From CAZBBC01 sp964489835 (GTDB lineage Bacteria > Calditrichota > Calditrichia > JAJRVZ01), in the NCBI GenBank assembly GCA_964489835.1, contig CAZBBC010000104.1:1-17271 (forward strand): a DNA stretch of 17,271 nt. Reading direction: 5' to 3'. The position numbers and the translations under genes were made by a program. Within the stretch, counting starts at the first letter, position 1. The number at the start of each line of letters is the position of its first letter. Below, piece by piece: positions 7,331 to 14,661 of the stretch. Below the pieces are notes generated by a model. It was not told the origin of the DNA. It searched no databases and saw only the letters and a list, made by a program, of their open reading frames with translations.

Positions 7331-8635
7331 CTAAAACACCACACCGACTTCCATCGTTAATTGACCTCTCCAGTTCCTGTCAAATCCATAGTCAAATCGA
7401 AATACTTCTACATACGGTAGATGGAGATGAAGCCCCAGACCAAAACCGGTGCTAAAGTTATCATATTTATATTCATTGGACTTATCCCATACAATCCCGG
7501 TATCAATAAACAAAGCAGCACTCAATCCGATTTTAAGATTTGTTAGATATTGTGCCGGAATGGCTGGTAAATTAAATGAAAAATACCGGATCGGTATAAT
7601 ATTAAACCGGGTTTCAATACCAGCAATCTGAACGTGTTTTCCTTCCCGGACATTATAAAAATGACCCCGAACTCTTTCGGAGAATCCAATATAGTTCATT
7701 CGATAAATCGGTACTTCGCCGAACAGGGAATTTTGCATCAATCTACCCGCAATAATAATCGGTCCGATAGTAATATATTTTCTTATATCGATCACGGTTT
7801 TGATGTAGTCATTGTAATTCTCGAACAGTCCATATTTAAAAATGTTAAATCGATTGTACCAACCGTTTGAGGGATAGGAATATAGGTCACGGGTATCATA
7901 ACGCACGGATAATTCTATGCCAAAGATATACTCTGTGGATTTTCCCGAGTGCATTAAATATTTATAATATTCCGCGACCTTAATTCGATCGAAATGAAAT
8001 GAAAGACTGGTATTAAAATGATATCCCCACCATTTGCCAACCGATGCAGCACCATAAACATGATGTTCATAAAAACCCAGTGTACGATGGTCGAAAGTCG
8101 CCTTCATGAGACTAAATCCGGTGGTTAGGTGTAGCGAATCACCCGCCCATTGATCGGTATATTTGATACCAAAACCCGGTCGGTAACCAAGCCAGATACC
8201 GGCCCAAAGTCGTTCATTTTGCCCGCGAAAGTTCATATTGATGACGCTTACGCCATAAGAATATTTATCCCAATCACGATCATGAAAAGTAAATATAGGG
8301 AGAGGATAAAAATAAATTTGCTCTGTTACTTCTATAACAAGAAGCAAGCCTTGTGTGTCCTGCGGATAGAGTTTCATTTCCACACGGTTAAAAAGATAAA
8401 GGTTCATGAGACGGCGATAGGACTCATTCATCGTCTCCTGTGTGGGAATATCCCCTGTTTGAAGAAGTAATTCACGCAGGATGACATTGTCATCGGTTAT
8501 ATCATTTCCGATAATCACAATTTGTTTAATGGGAATATTCGTGGGATCCTGAGCATTCAGGGGATGGAAGAAGGCGATGAAGAAAATGAGTAATAGGGAC
8601 TTGCCTGCAACAGATATGTTCTTTATAATTATCAT
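7331..8635 (-). CDS. Omp85/D15-type outer-membrane beta-barrel protein with one POTRA domain
   Basis: Starting at the ATG at 8635, the product has 434 residues. Residues 1-28 form a signal peptide (MIIIK, hydrophobic 14-23, cleavage after NA before Gln). Residues about 35-105 match a single POTRA domain (IKQIVIIGNDITDDNVILREL, LFNRVEMKLYP, LLVIEVTEQ). The rest is a 16-strand-like barrel with alternating aromatic residues, ending in a C-terminal Phe as recognised by the BAM machinery. RVRGHF at 321-326 corresponds to the conserved L6 VRG(F/Y) motif of Omp85 proteins. BamA has five POTRAs and TamA three, so this is a small relative whose role (assembly, secretion or lipid handling) I cannot assign. 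The reading frame stays open through the 100-N run to an upstream ATG, but that extension rests on unknown bases, and 8635 begins a proper signal peptide. The stop is 3 bp from the rsgA stop. Confidence 0.88.
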   Translation of the reverse strand: MIIIKNISVAGKSLLLIFFIAFFHPLNAQDPTNIPIKQIVIIGNDITDDNVILRELLLQTGDIPTQETMNESYRRLMNLYLFNRVEMKLYPQDTQGLLLVIEVTEQIYFYPLPIFTFHDRDWDKYSYGVSVINMNFRGQNERLWAGIWLGYRPGFGIKYTDQWAGDSLHLTTGFSLMKATFDHRTLGFYEHHVYGAASVGKWWGYHFNTSLSFHFDRIKVAEYYKYLMHSGKSTEYIFGIELSVRYDTRDLYSYPSNGWYNRFNIFKYGLFENYNDYIKTVIDIRKYITIGPIIIAGRLMQNSLFGEVPIYRMNYIGFSERVRGHFYNVREGKHVQIAGIETRFNIIPIRYFSFNLPAIPAQYLTNLKIGLSAALFIDTGIVWDKSNEYKYDNFSTGFGLGLHLHLPYVEVFRFDYGFDRNWRGQLTMEVGVVF

Positions 8636-8642
8636 GTTTATT

Positions 8643-8742
8643 NNNNNNNNNNNNNNNNNNNNNNNNNNNNNNNNNNNNNNNNNNNNNNNNNNNNNNNNNN
8701 NNNNNNNNNNNNNNNNNNNNNNNNNNNNNNNNNNNNNNNNNN
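8643..8742. other. Assembly gap of exactly 100 N
   Basis: A run of 100 N separates two assembled pieces. A round 100 usually means a gap of unknown length. It falls in the divergent intergenic region between the Omp85-like gene (start 8635) and the glycosyltransferase (start 8774). Both promoters are probably missing, and any number of genes or repeats could lie inside. Reading frames that run through the gap on either strand are artefacts. Confidence 0.99.
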
Positions 8743-8773
8743 GGGTGAGTAATTTATTCAAAAACTAATTAAA

Positions 8774-10150
8774 ATGCGAAATCATTCATTACGAATTTTT
8801 TTGATATTATTTTCAACACTGATTTTATACTTTTTTATTGGCTATCTGGACGATTTCCGGAATACAATCGAAATTTATTTTGGACTTCTTTTACTTTTAT
8901 ATGCTTTGTATGGTTACCTGATATCTCTGGTTCTTAGAGATTCTTTCCCGAAAAAGATCTCATTTTCCTCGTTTTTGATCATTGGCATTTTGTTTCGTCT
9001 GATACTCATCCCATCAGAACCGGTACTTTCCGATGATATCTATCGTTATCTCTGGGATGGGAGAATAAGCGCTGCTGGAATTAATCCGTATGCGTATGCG
9101 CCTGACAATGTGAAACTGTCAGAGTTCCGCGATGAGAGTGTGTATCCCCAAATAAATTTTCCGGGAATCGCTACGGTCTATCCGCCGGTCTCCCAGTTTT
9201 TTTTCCTGGTTAACCATTGGATCGGAGGGACTGTTTTTACATGGAAGATGCTACTCCTGGTTATTGAAACACTTTTTGTCGTCTTGTTATTAAAACTCCT
9301 GCACCATTTCAGTCTTGATAAATTCAGGCTACTTATATTCTTCTATAATCCTTTGCTGATCATCGAGACATATCACAGCGGTCACCTGGAAATCATCGGG
9401 GCCTTATTTTTCTGGCTGGCAGTCTACACCTTTTACAAACATTACGACTGGCGAAGTATTTTATTCTTTTCTTTGGCAATCATGACCAAATTCATCCCGC
9501 TGATCTCCGGTATTCCTTTACTGATTAACAAATTTATTCGCAAAGGATTATTGGTGCTGGGTATAAGTGCCGTAATCTTAATTCCATTCAGCCTCGGGGG
9601 TACACTTCCACTTCCAGGTTTATATTCATATTTAAACCGCTGGGAGTTCAATGGTGCTATTTATCAAATCATTAATTCATTTTTTAAATGGGTTAATGTG
9701 CGGGAATTTGAATGGATGACGGCGATGCTCGGTGGTCACCTGGAGATATTTTATATCAATACCGCTTTTTATTATAAAATGATTGCGGTAATTATCTTGC
9801 TTGTAGTAATCTTTGACCAGATTAATAAACTCAAGCCCATCGCCGGATTTCGTGGTATCCGTTTTATACAGACAAGTTATATTTTAACCGGAACAATCCT
9901 CCTTTTAACCCCGACACTCTATCCATGGTATCTGATCTGGATGATTCCTTTCCTTATTTTTCAACCTAACTGGTCCTGGCTGAGTTTCACCTTTTTAATA
10001 CAACTTTCATATTACGTCTTAAAACATTATTCAATAAACGGTAATTGGGAAGAATCAGTCTGGATACTCTTTTTAGAATATGTGCCGTTTTATGTTTTGT
10101 TAATGATCGAATATTTGGATAAAAAGAGAATTAAGGGTTGGTTCTTGTGA
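8774..10150 (+). CDS. Polytopic membrane glycosyltransferase, GT-C type (GT87/DUF2029-like)
   Basis: The 458-residue product is almost entirely hydrophobic, with about ten to twelve membrane segments. After the first segments comes a short extracytoplasmic loop, LSDDIYRYLWDGRISAAGINP (about residues 85-106), with the acidic pair D87/D88 expected of GT-C enzymes that use a polyprenyl-phosphate sugar donor. YLWDGR followed by GINPYAYAP is typical of bacterial GT87/mannosyltransferase-like proteins. A later loop has PTLYPWYLIWM, a C-terminal pattern also common in this group. Such enzymes add sugars to lipid-linked glycans or glycolipids at the outer face of the inner membrane; donor and acceptor are unknown. 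An in-frame TAA at 8750 limits the start, and 8774 is the first ATG after it. There is no clear Shine-Dalgarno sequence, and the upstream region is lost in the N gap. Confidence 0.82.
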   Translation: MRNHSLRIFLILFSTLILYFFIGYLDDFRNTIEIYFGLLLLLYALYGYLISLVLRDSFPKKISFSSFLIIGILFRLILIPSEPVLSDDIYRYLWDGRISAAGINPYAYAPDNVKLSEFRDESVYPQINFPGIATVYPPVSQFFFLVNHWIGGTVFTWKMLLLVIETLFVVLLLKLLHHFSLDKFRLLIFFYNPLLIIETYHSGHLEIIGALFFWLAVYTFYKHYDWRSILFFSLAIMTKFIPLISGIPLLINKFIRKGLLVLGISAVILIPFSLGGTLPLPGLYSYLNRWEFNGAIYQIINSFFKWVNVREFEWMTAMLGGHLEIFYINTAFYYKMIAVIILLVVIFDQINKLKPIAGFRGIRFIQTSYILTGTILLLTPTLYPWYLIWMIPFLIFQPNWSWLSFTFLIQLSYYVLKHYSINGNWEESVWILFLEYVPFYVLLMIEYLDKKRIKGWFL

Positions 10151-10432
10151 TTGATCACGTGAGTGCGCGGTATGCTGTGCCCTTAGGTATAAGGTATAAG
10201 GTATTAGGATCTAGTTGGGAATTATTTGGGATTTGGAATTTGGGGTTTCCCCTTAGGGATCTTTTTCCTTGTTTAGCATAATATCGACAAATAGAAAACA
10301 GAAAGCAGAATGCCGAAAGCCGGGTAATCAACTGCTTACTGCATTCTGCTCTCTGCTTTCTCTCATGTTTCTATACGCTCTTCTCTCTTCACTCATCAAC
10401 TGCGGCGTCTTTGCGGTTAAGTCCCACCCTGC
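10151..10432. repeat. Intergenic repeats: ATAAGGT tandem, TTTGGGA-rich tract and an inverted repeat
   Basis: No gene is visible between the convergent glycosyltransferase genes. The segment 10185-10206 is a short tandem of GGTATAA units. About 10215-10247 is a degenerate TTTGGGA/TTTGGAA tract. An inverted repeat with 20-nt arms (10294-10313 and 10341-10360, 18 of 20 pairs by hand) follows, and 10401-10420 has CGTCTTTGCGGTTAA, related to the CGCAGAG-type repeats at 15491-15716. The inverted repeat could act as a terminator for the convergent genes, but no U-tract supports this. Confidence 0.6.
10294..10360. repeat. Inverted repeat with 20-nt arms (GAAAGCAGAATGC type)
   Basis: The left arm (10294-10313) has CAGAAAGCAGAATGC. 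The right arm (10341-10360) has GCATTCTGCTCTCTGCTTTC. They pair at 18 of 20 positions around a 27-nt spacer that itself starts with CGAAAGCCGGG. The unit lies between two convergent genes, where hairpins are often tolerated or used to stop transcription. Confidence 0.75.
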
Positions 10433-11296
10433 CTACAATGAATCAAATAAATTTTGATATTTTTTTCTCTTCTCCGAGAAAATATTCACCTCTTGATCAT
10501 TGCCACGTTTTCGGGCGCCTTTGATAAATATTCCGATCTTATCGAGAATCATTTCTAAAGCCGATCGTTTTTTATCCGCAGTCAGTTCAGGATTATTGAT
10601 TAGTTTTTCAAGAGCTATGATCCTGAATCGATCCATTCCCCAGTATTTCCGGGATAATTGATCCCCATGTCCGCCATACTTTCTAATTTGTGGTTCCGGG
10701 AGATATAATACCGGAATGAAGGCGCAAATCCGCAGCCATAGATCATAGTCTTCACAAACCGGAAGAGATTTATCAAAGGTGCCAAACCGGTCAAATATGG
10801 TGCGATGAATGATTACCGATGATGGAGAGATGATGCATCGTGGAAGGCATTTTTGAAAAATATGACCGCCGGATTTTTCGTGCTTTTTCATCGGATTTAC
10901 CCGTTTACCGTTTCTTATCCATATTTCATTCGTGTGGCAGATGAGATACTCCAATGAGGTTTGCAGCGTCTTTTCCTGATTCTCGAGCTTTTTTGGCAGC
11001 CACGCATCATCCGAATCAAGAAATGCGATCCAGTTGCTTGTTGACCGAAGAATCCCCTGATTGCGGGCCTGACTGATTCCTGAATTCTTCTGCTTTACAT
11101 ATTTGATATCAGGGTATTTTGCAGGTATCAGGCGATCAGTTCCATCTGTTGATCCATCATCGATGACAATGATCTCATCAGCTGGTCGGGTTTGTTCCTG
11201 AACCGAGAGGATCGCTCTCTCCAGAACTTTTATTCTATTAAAAGTGGTAATAATAACAGATATTGTAAATGTAGGGTGGGATTGAGAAATGGTCAT
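10433..11296 (-). CDS. Family 2 glycosyltransferase
   Basis: The 287-residue product is a cytoplasmic GT-A enzyme that transfers a sugar from a nucleotide donor, as in surface polysaccharide or glycolipid synthesis. The N-terminal Rossmann-like part starts TISVIITTFNR (11-21). EIIVIDDGSTDGT (41-53) binds the nucleotide, NSGISQARNQGI (71-82) follows, and LDSDD (93-97) is the metal-binding DxD motif. CEDYDLWLRI near residue 185 is the usual acceptor/base region ([ED]D motif). No membrane segments are visible. The final codons and the residues SHPTF at 6-10 are encoded by 9-bp inverted sequences flanking the gene. The ATG at 11296 is the only ATG ahead of the conserved first strand; no Shine-Dalgarno sequence is evident. 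The substrate cannot be assigned. Confidence 0.9.
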   Translation of the reverse strand: MTISQSHPTFTISVIITTFNRIKVLERAILSVQEQTRPADEIIVIDDGSTDGTDRLIPAKYPDIKYVKQKNSGISQARNQGILRSTSNWIAFLDSDDAWLPKKLENQEKTLQTSLEYLICHTNEIWIRNGKRVNPMKKHEKSGGHIFQKCLPRCIISPSSVIIHRTIFDRFGTFDKSLPVCEDYDLWLRICAFIPVLYLPEPQIRKYGGHGDQLSRKYWGMDRFRIIALEKLINNPELTADKKRSALEMILDKIGIFIKGARKRGNDQEVNIFSEKRKKYQNLFDSL

Positions 11297-11515
11297 TAAA
11301 AATTTATCGTGTTGTTTATGTTATTATAGCCAAAAAGTTTGTTTTTTAGCAAAGATCATTAAGAAACCGATACCGATCATCGGCTTTGGATAAATTACCC
11401 ACCCCGTCTCCCCGCCTGAGGCGGGTCGACACCCCTCCCTGCAAGCAGGGGGGGCTGGGGGAGGGTAAGTATTATTTTTTTTGTTTGCAGAATCGCTACG
11501 ATATGAATGACCAGT
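11297..11515. repeat. Intergenic repeats between GT2 and aldehyde dehydrogenase genes
   Basis: The stretch 11317-11356 is a diverged relative of the AT-rich repeat at 17142-17185 (TTATTATAGCCAAAAAG). The stretch 11397-11466 is rich in C and G runs and includes the hairpin CCCGCC-TGA-GGCGGG (11411-11425) and CCCTCCCTGCAAGCAGGGGG. The stretch 11473-11508 has a T-rich run, TTTGTTTGCAG and CGCTACGATATGAAT, resembling 164-204. No gene is seen. Confidence 0.6.
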
Positions 11516-12937
11516 TTAGATATTCATCACCAGTAATTTTGTTTCTGTCATCGCTTCGATGGCAAAGCGTACGCCCTCACGACCTAGGCCTGATTGTTTT
11601 GTTCCTCCATAGGGCATATGATCGATACGATAGGTGGGAACTTCTCCAACAGTAACAGCACCGACATCTAGCGCTTCATAAGCAGTGAATATTACCTTTG
11701 CATCTTTTGTAAAGATACCAGCCTGTAAACCATAGTCAGAGTCGTTCACCTGTCTGAAGGCATCTTCAATATCCGTGTAAGGATGAACCACTACCAGTGG
11801 AGCGAACACTTCCTGGCAGTTTATCGCTAATTGTGGATCTACCTTTGACACAACGGTTGGCTCAAAGAGATTATTTTCATAGTTACCGCCAATTTCAACG
11901 GTTGCTCCTGCACTTATCGCTGTATCTAGCCACTCTTTTACCCGTTTTACTTCACTGGTATGGATCATCGGGCCAACATCTGTCTTTTCATCCGCAGGAT
12001 TACCGACCACCAATTCATTGATTTTAGTCAGGAATGATTTCATAAACAATGGGTAAATATCAGCGTGAATATAGATTCTTTGCACAGAAATGCAACTCTG
12101 TCCGGCATAACCAAAGCTGCCGCTGACGCATCGGGTAACCGCATATTCAATATCAGCATCTTTATGTATGATTACTGCTGCATTTCCTCCTAATTCCAGG
12201 GTGACCCGTTTCCGGCCCGAACGGTTCTTTAATTCCCAGCCCACCACCGGGCTACCGGTAAAAGTCATCATTTTTATACGTTCATCGTTTACCAACAAAT
12301 GTGCATTTTTTGAATCCATCGGTATTACATTTAAACCACCGGCCGGCCAGCCGGCTCTGCTGACAGATTGCGCTAACCTTAGAGAGGTCAATGGTGTGGG
12401 TGAGGCCGGCTTTAATATGAGTGGATTTCCGGAAGCTAATGCCGGCGCAACCTTATGGGCGACCAGGTTGAGTGGAAAATTAAAAGGCGAGATACCGAGA
12501 ATCGGTCCGATGGGAAAGCGTCTGTTCAGTGCCCATCGGCCTTTTGAATTTGGCTCCAGATCCAAAGGCATATATTCACCCCGGATCCTTTTGCATTCCT
12601 CCATTGCATCAATAAAGGTAAAAATTCCCCGCTCAACTTCCGCCCGGGCCGTCTTGATCGGCTTTGCCGCCTCCTCGCAGATCAGTTGTGCAAATTCCTC
12701 TTTGTTATCACGGATATCATTGACAATCATTGCCAGTTTTTCCGCCCGCTCATAAACTGGCATTTGCTTTGTTATTTCAAAAGCTCTTTCAGCGGCGACA
12801 ATTGTTTGTTCAATTTCAACGGGGGAGGCCCGATAAGTATGTCCAACCAAATGATTGTCAAAGGAGGAATAAATCTCAAGCATATCCTCTGTTTTTATAA
12901 ATTCTCCATCGATTAACATAGGAAAATCATAAGCCAT
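11516..12937 (-). CDS. NAD(P)-dependent aldehyde dehydrogenase family protein
   Basis: The enzyme oxidises an aldehyde to the acid with NAD+ or NADP+ in the cytoplasm. At 473 residues the length is standard. All core motifs are present: SPFNFP with N153 (oxyanion hole), KPASPTP with K176 (cofactor ribose), FTGSPVVG (226-233, coenzyme binding), VTLELGG with the general base E248, GYAGQSCISVQRI with the catalytic thiol C282, and EVFAPLVVV for cofactor binding. The QSCISVQRI context, without a long C-terminal tail, is reminiscent of GapN, lactaldehyde dehydrogenase and sulfo- or phosphonoacetaldehyde dehydrogenase relatives, so a small functionalised aldehyde is plausible, but the substrate cannot be read from the sequence. 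A strong Shine-Dalgarno sequence fixes the start at 12937. The gene is monocistronic as far as can be seen, and its 3' end abuts a repeat. Confidence 0.94.
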   Translation of the reverse strand: MAYDFPMLIDGEFIKTEDMLEIYSSFDNHLVGHTYRASPVEIEQTIVAAERAFEITKQMPVYERAEKLAMIVNDIRDNKEEFAQLICEEAAKPIKTARAEVERGIFTFIDAMEECKRIRGEYMPLDLEPNSKGRWALNRRFPIGPILGISPFNFPLNLVAHKVAPALASGNPLILKPASPTPLTSLRLAQSVSRAGWPAGGLNVIPMDSKNAHLLVNDERIKMMTFTGSPVVGWELKNRSGRKRVTLELGGNAAVIIHKDADIEYAVTRCVSGSFGYAGQSCISVQRIYIHADIYPLFMKSFLTKINELVVGNPADEKTDVGPMIHTSEVKRVKEWLDTAISAGATVEIGGNYENNLFEPTVVSKVDPQLAINCQEVFAPLVVVHPYTDIEDAFRQVNDSDYGLQAGIFTKDAKVIFTAYEALDVGAVTVGEVPTYRIDHMPYGGTKQSGLGREGVRFAIEAMTETKLLVMNI

Positions 12938-12942
12938 GGTAT

Positions 12943-12951
12943 ACTCCCTTT
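12943..12951 (-). promoter_or_regulatory. Ribosome binding site for the aldehyde dehydrogenase gene
   Basis: On the minus strand AAAGGGAGT precedes the ATG at 12937 by 5 nt. This is one of the best Shine-Dalgarno sequences in the window and supports the chosen start. Confidence 0.7.
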
Positions 12952-12984
12952 ATCTCAGGTTGATCACTAAGAAAATAATGAAAA

Positions 12985-12990
12985 ATTATA
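12985..12990 (-). promoter_or_regulatory. Candidate -10 box for the aldehyde dehydrogenase gene
   Basis: The minus strand has a perfect TATAAT preceded by TTTG, about 48 nt upstream of the ATG. The -35 region 17 nt further up (GTTTCA) matches the consensus poorly, and AT-rich DNA gives such hits by chance, so this is only a candidate. Confidence 0.3.
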
Positions 12991-13419
12991 CAAATATCAT
13001 ATTGTTTTGAAACCTGTTAATCCATACCTTTTCTCCCATGCCTGTTTATTTAGATGAGACTTATTAGATGCTGGGTGAGAGATCTGTAACTAATGATTTA
13101 TTTTGGTTGTTTAAATTCACTGTCACAAATTTTTTATGAGTGTCCGATTTTAACTTAAATAATTTTAAATTATTATTAGAGATAAAATGGTTTATAGATT
13201 TAAAATGTCCGGAGAGTTGGTTCAAAGAACTCACCCCCTAACCCCCTCTCTTGAAAAGAGAGAGGGAACCGGGAAGTCCAATGGGATTACTATAAATCCG
13301 GAAACTCCTTAAAAGATCTTTGCAGAGATACTTGGATATCTTTAATGAGAGACGAGGCAAGGATTAACCGATATTTTTTTATTTGCAGTTTTCGGTTTCG
13401 CTAAAAATTTTCTTTTTTC

Positions 13420-13440
13420 CGGCGGATCGCTGGGGCGATT
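13420..13440. repeat. Second copy of the GC-rich hairpin unit
   Basis: This 21-nt stretch matches 51-71 with a single C to T change. The change alters ATCGCC to ATCGCT opposite GGCGAT, leaving a possible G-U pair in the RNA stem. Its flanks differ from those of the copy at 46-71, showing that the unit occurs independently of the AT-rich host repeat. The 28-bp palindrome starts 1 bp downstream. Confidence 0.7.
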
Positions 13441-13441
13441 G

Positions 13442-13469
13442 GTAGAGACGTAGCATGCTACGTCTCTAC
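13442..13469. repeat. Perfect 28-bp palindrome
   Basis: All 14 base pairs match around the centre between 13455 and 13456. The left arm reads GTAGAGACGTAGCA and the right arm TGCTACGTCTCTAC. With no loop it would form a cruciform or a transcript hairpin. It lies 63 bp upstream of the mscS ATG. From memory, closely similar palindromes occur as dispersed repeats in cyanobacteria and other phyla. An operator or a repeat element are both possible; I favour a repeat element. Confidence 0.85.
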
Positions 13470-13520
13470 TTCATTGTAGGCTTTCTTTAGTTTTATTGGT
13501 AAAAATTTCAAATTAAAAAT

Positions 13521-13526
13521 GAGGAG
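13521..13526 (+). promoter_or_regulatory. Ribosome binding site for mscS
   Basis: GAGGAG lies 6 nt before the ATG at 13533, a good Shine-Dalgarno match that sets the start. Confidence 0.7.
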
Positions 13527-13532
13527 CTGGAA

Positions 13533-14348
13533 ATGGATGATCTGTCAATTTATGCTGAGAAAGGCATTGAATTATTATTGAAATATGGACCCAATCTTTT
13601 ATTGGCGATATTAACACTGGTTGTTGGTTTATATGTGATAAAACTGCTAGGCAAAGGCTTTGAACGGGCCATGGAAAAAGGAAATATTGAAATATCCTTA
13701 AAAAAATTTTTACTTAGTCTGGTCAGGATTCTGTTAAAAGTACTTCTCTTTATCAGTGTGATCTCGATGCTGGGAGTGGAGATGACCTCTTTTATTGCCT
13801 TACTTGGCGCAGCCGGTCTGGCGGTTGGTTTGTCATTACAAGGAAGCCTGGCTAATTTTGCCGGCGGGGTGTTGTTATTACTTTTTAAACCCTTCAAAGT
13901 TGGTGATTTTATTGATGCCCAGGGTTTTCTGGGGACGGTACATTCAATCCAGGTTTTTAATACAGTTCTGAAAACCCCGGATAACAAGACCATTGTTATT
14001 CCAAACGGAAATTTATCAAACGGAAGCATTACCAATTTTACAACCGAATCCACGAGAAGGATTGATATGACTTTTGGTATCAGCTATTCAGATGATATCA
14101 GGAAAGCGAAAGATATATTGAAACGCTTAGTAAAAGAGGATGGGCGCATCCTGGACGATCCCGCGCCAAGGGTGGCTGTATCGGAACTTGGCGATAGCTC
14201 GGTAAATTTTGCCGTTTGGGTATGGTGTAATTCATCCGATTACTTGAACATTAAATTTGATTTGCAGGAAAATGTCAAATTAACCTTTGATTCAGAGGGC
14301 ATTTCGATACCTTTCCCGCAGCGTGATGTCCATGTGTATAATCACTGA
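13533..14348 (+). CDS. mscS: Small-conductance mechanosensitive channel, MscS family
   Basis: This inner-membrane channel opens under membrane tension and releases solutes during hypo-osmotic shock. The 271-residue protein has the minimal MscS plan (E. coli MscS is 286): TM1 at about 17-40, TM2 about 62-82, and the pore helix TM3 about 86-125. TM3 has the Gly/Ala packing pattern LLGAAGLAVGLSLQGSLANF, then the kink and the signature FKPFKVGDFI. The beta domain follows (LGTVHSIQVFNTVLKTPDNK, IPNGNLSNGSITNFT), and then the alpha/beta C-terminal domain from about 175, ending with a short beta tail. All elements look intact. The gene stands alone, divergent from the aldehyde dehydrogenase gene and downstream of a 28-bp palindrome. 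Confidence 0.95.
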   Translation: MDDLSIYAEKGIELLLKYGPNLLLAILTLVVGLYVIKLLGKGFERAMEKGNIEISLKKFLLSLVRILLKVLLFISVISMLGVEMTSFIALLGAAGLAVGLSLQGSLANFAGGVLLLLFKPFKVGDFIDAQGFLGTVHSIQVFNTVLKTPDNKTIVIPNGNLSNGSITNFTTESTRRIDMTFGISYSDDIRKAKDILKRLVKEDGRILDDPAPRVAVSELGDSSVNFAVWVWCNSSDYLNIKFDLQENVKLTFDSEGISIPFPQRDVHVYNH

Positions 14349-14446
14349 GACACGCCTGTTACTTTTTCAGCCACAGAGGACCTAGGGTGCACCCTTGGGT
14401 GAGAGACGGACACTGGCCGTTTAAATTATAATATATAAAAAGATTT

Positions 14447-14559
14447 AACCACGAAGCACACGAAGTTTTTAAATATTAATATAATCTTTTAGTTAACATT
14501 GCTCTAGATAAAAGAATAGTCAATATAAGATCTTAGTGATCTTCGTGGACTTCGTGGTT
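14447..14559. repeat. Inverted-repeat element with CACGAAG-type ends
   Basis: The left end, AACCACGAAGCACACGAAG (14447-14465), pairs with the right end, CTTCGTGGACTTCGTGGTT (14541-14559), at 17 of 19 positions. Each end contains ACGAAG twice in tandem. The ~75-bp interior is AT-rich and non-coding. Elements with these ends are familiar from intergenic regions of many bacterial phyla and have no known transposase. Confidence 0.8.
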
Positions 14560-14645
14560 TATATTTAGATCAACACGGTATGCGATGCCAGAAACCCAAG
14601 CAGAATTTTTAAATTGATCAAAATCGTAAATGTTTTTTAAGATTA

Positions 14646-14661
14646 TCCACCGCAGGTGGGA
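14646..14661. repeat. 16-nt hairpin inserted after GATTA
   Basis: The stem CCACC/GGTGG with loop GCA sits between GATTA (14641-14645) and CAGATCACACGAAG. Removing it leaves a continuous GATTACAGATCACACGAAG, a plausible older repeat. The unit at 17208-17222 has the same flank and loop but different stem bases. Confidence 0.55.

Larger units (their letters stand above)
12938..13532. repeat. Divergent intergenic region with several repeats
   Basis: This 595-bp region separates the divergent aldehyde dehydrogenase and mscS genes and holds no gene. Beyond the aldehyde dehydrogenase promoter area it is AT-rich to about 13210. Then come a C/G-run half-element (13231-13270: CACCCCCTAACCCCCTC, then a stem CTCTCTT/AAGAGAG), a T-rich tract with ATTTGCAG (13371-13388), the double-hairpin unit (13420-13440) and a perfect 28-bp palindrome (13442-13469). 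The last 60 bp before mscS should contain its promoter, but no clear boxes were found. Confidence 0.6.

Noticed and set aside
8636..8761. Upstream extension of the Omp85-like gene through the gap to an ATG at 8761
   Set aside because: The extension depends on 100 unknown bases, while the ATG at 8635 begins a normal signal peptide.
8577..8768. Plus-strand ORF reading through the N gap
   Set aside because: More than half of its codons are N and the rest is antisense to the signal-peptide region of the Omp85-like gene.
10147..10158. Short palindrome GTGATTGATCAC over the stop of the GT-C gene
   Set aside because: Only a 5-bp stem with a 2-nt loop; expected by chance and without a U-tract.
10269..10457. 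62-residue plus-strand ORF between the glycosyltransferase genes
   Set aside because: It is made mostly of the inverted repeat at 10294-10360 and other repeat sequence, so the reading frame is a by-product.
11397..11466. G-quadruplex or rho-independent terminator in the C/G-run region
   Set aside because: G runs are few and mixed with C runs that would pair with them, and no U-tract follows the hairpins on the minus strand.
12168..12755. 195-residue plus-strand ORF
   Set aside because: It lies wholly antisense to the aldehyde dehydrogenase gene, whose motifs are intact; its sequence shows no domain.
13550..14053. 167-residue minus-strand ORF opposite mscS
   Set aside because: Antisense shadow of mscS, with no ribosome site or domain.
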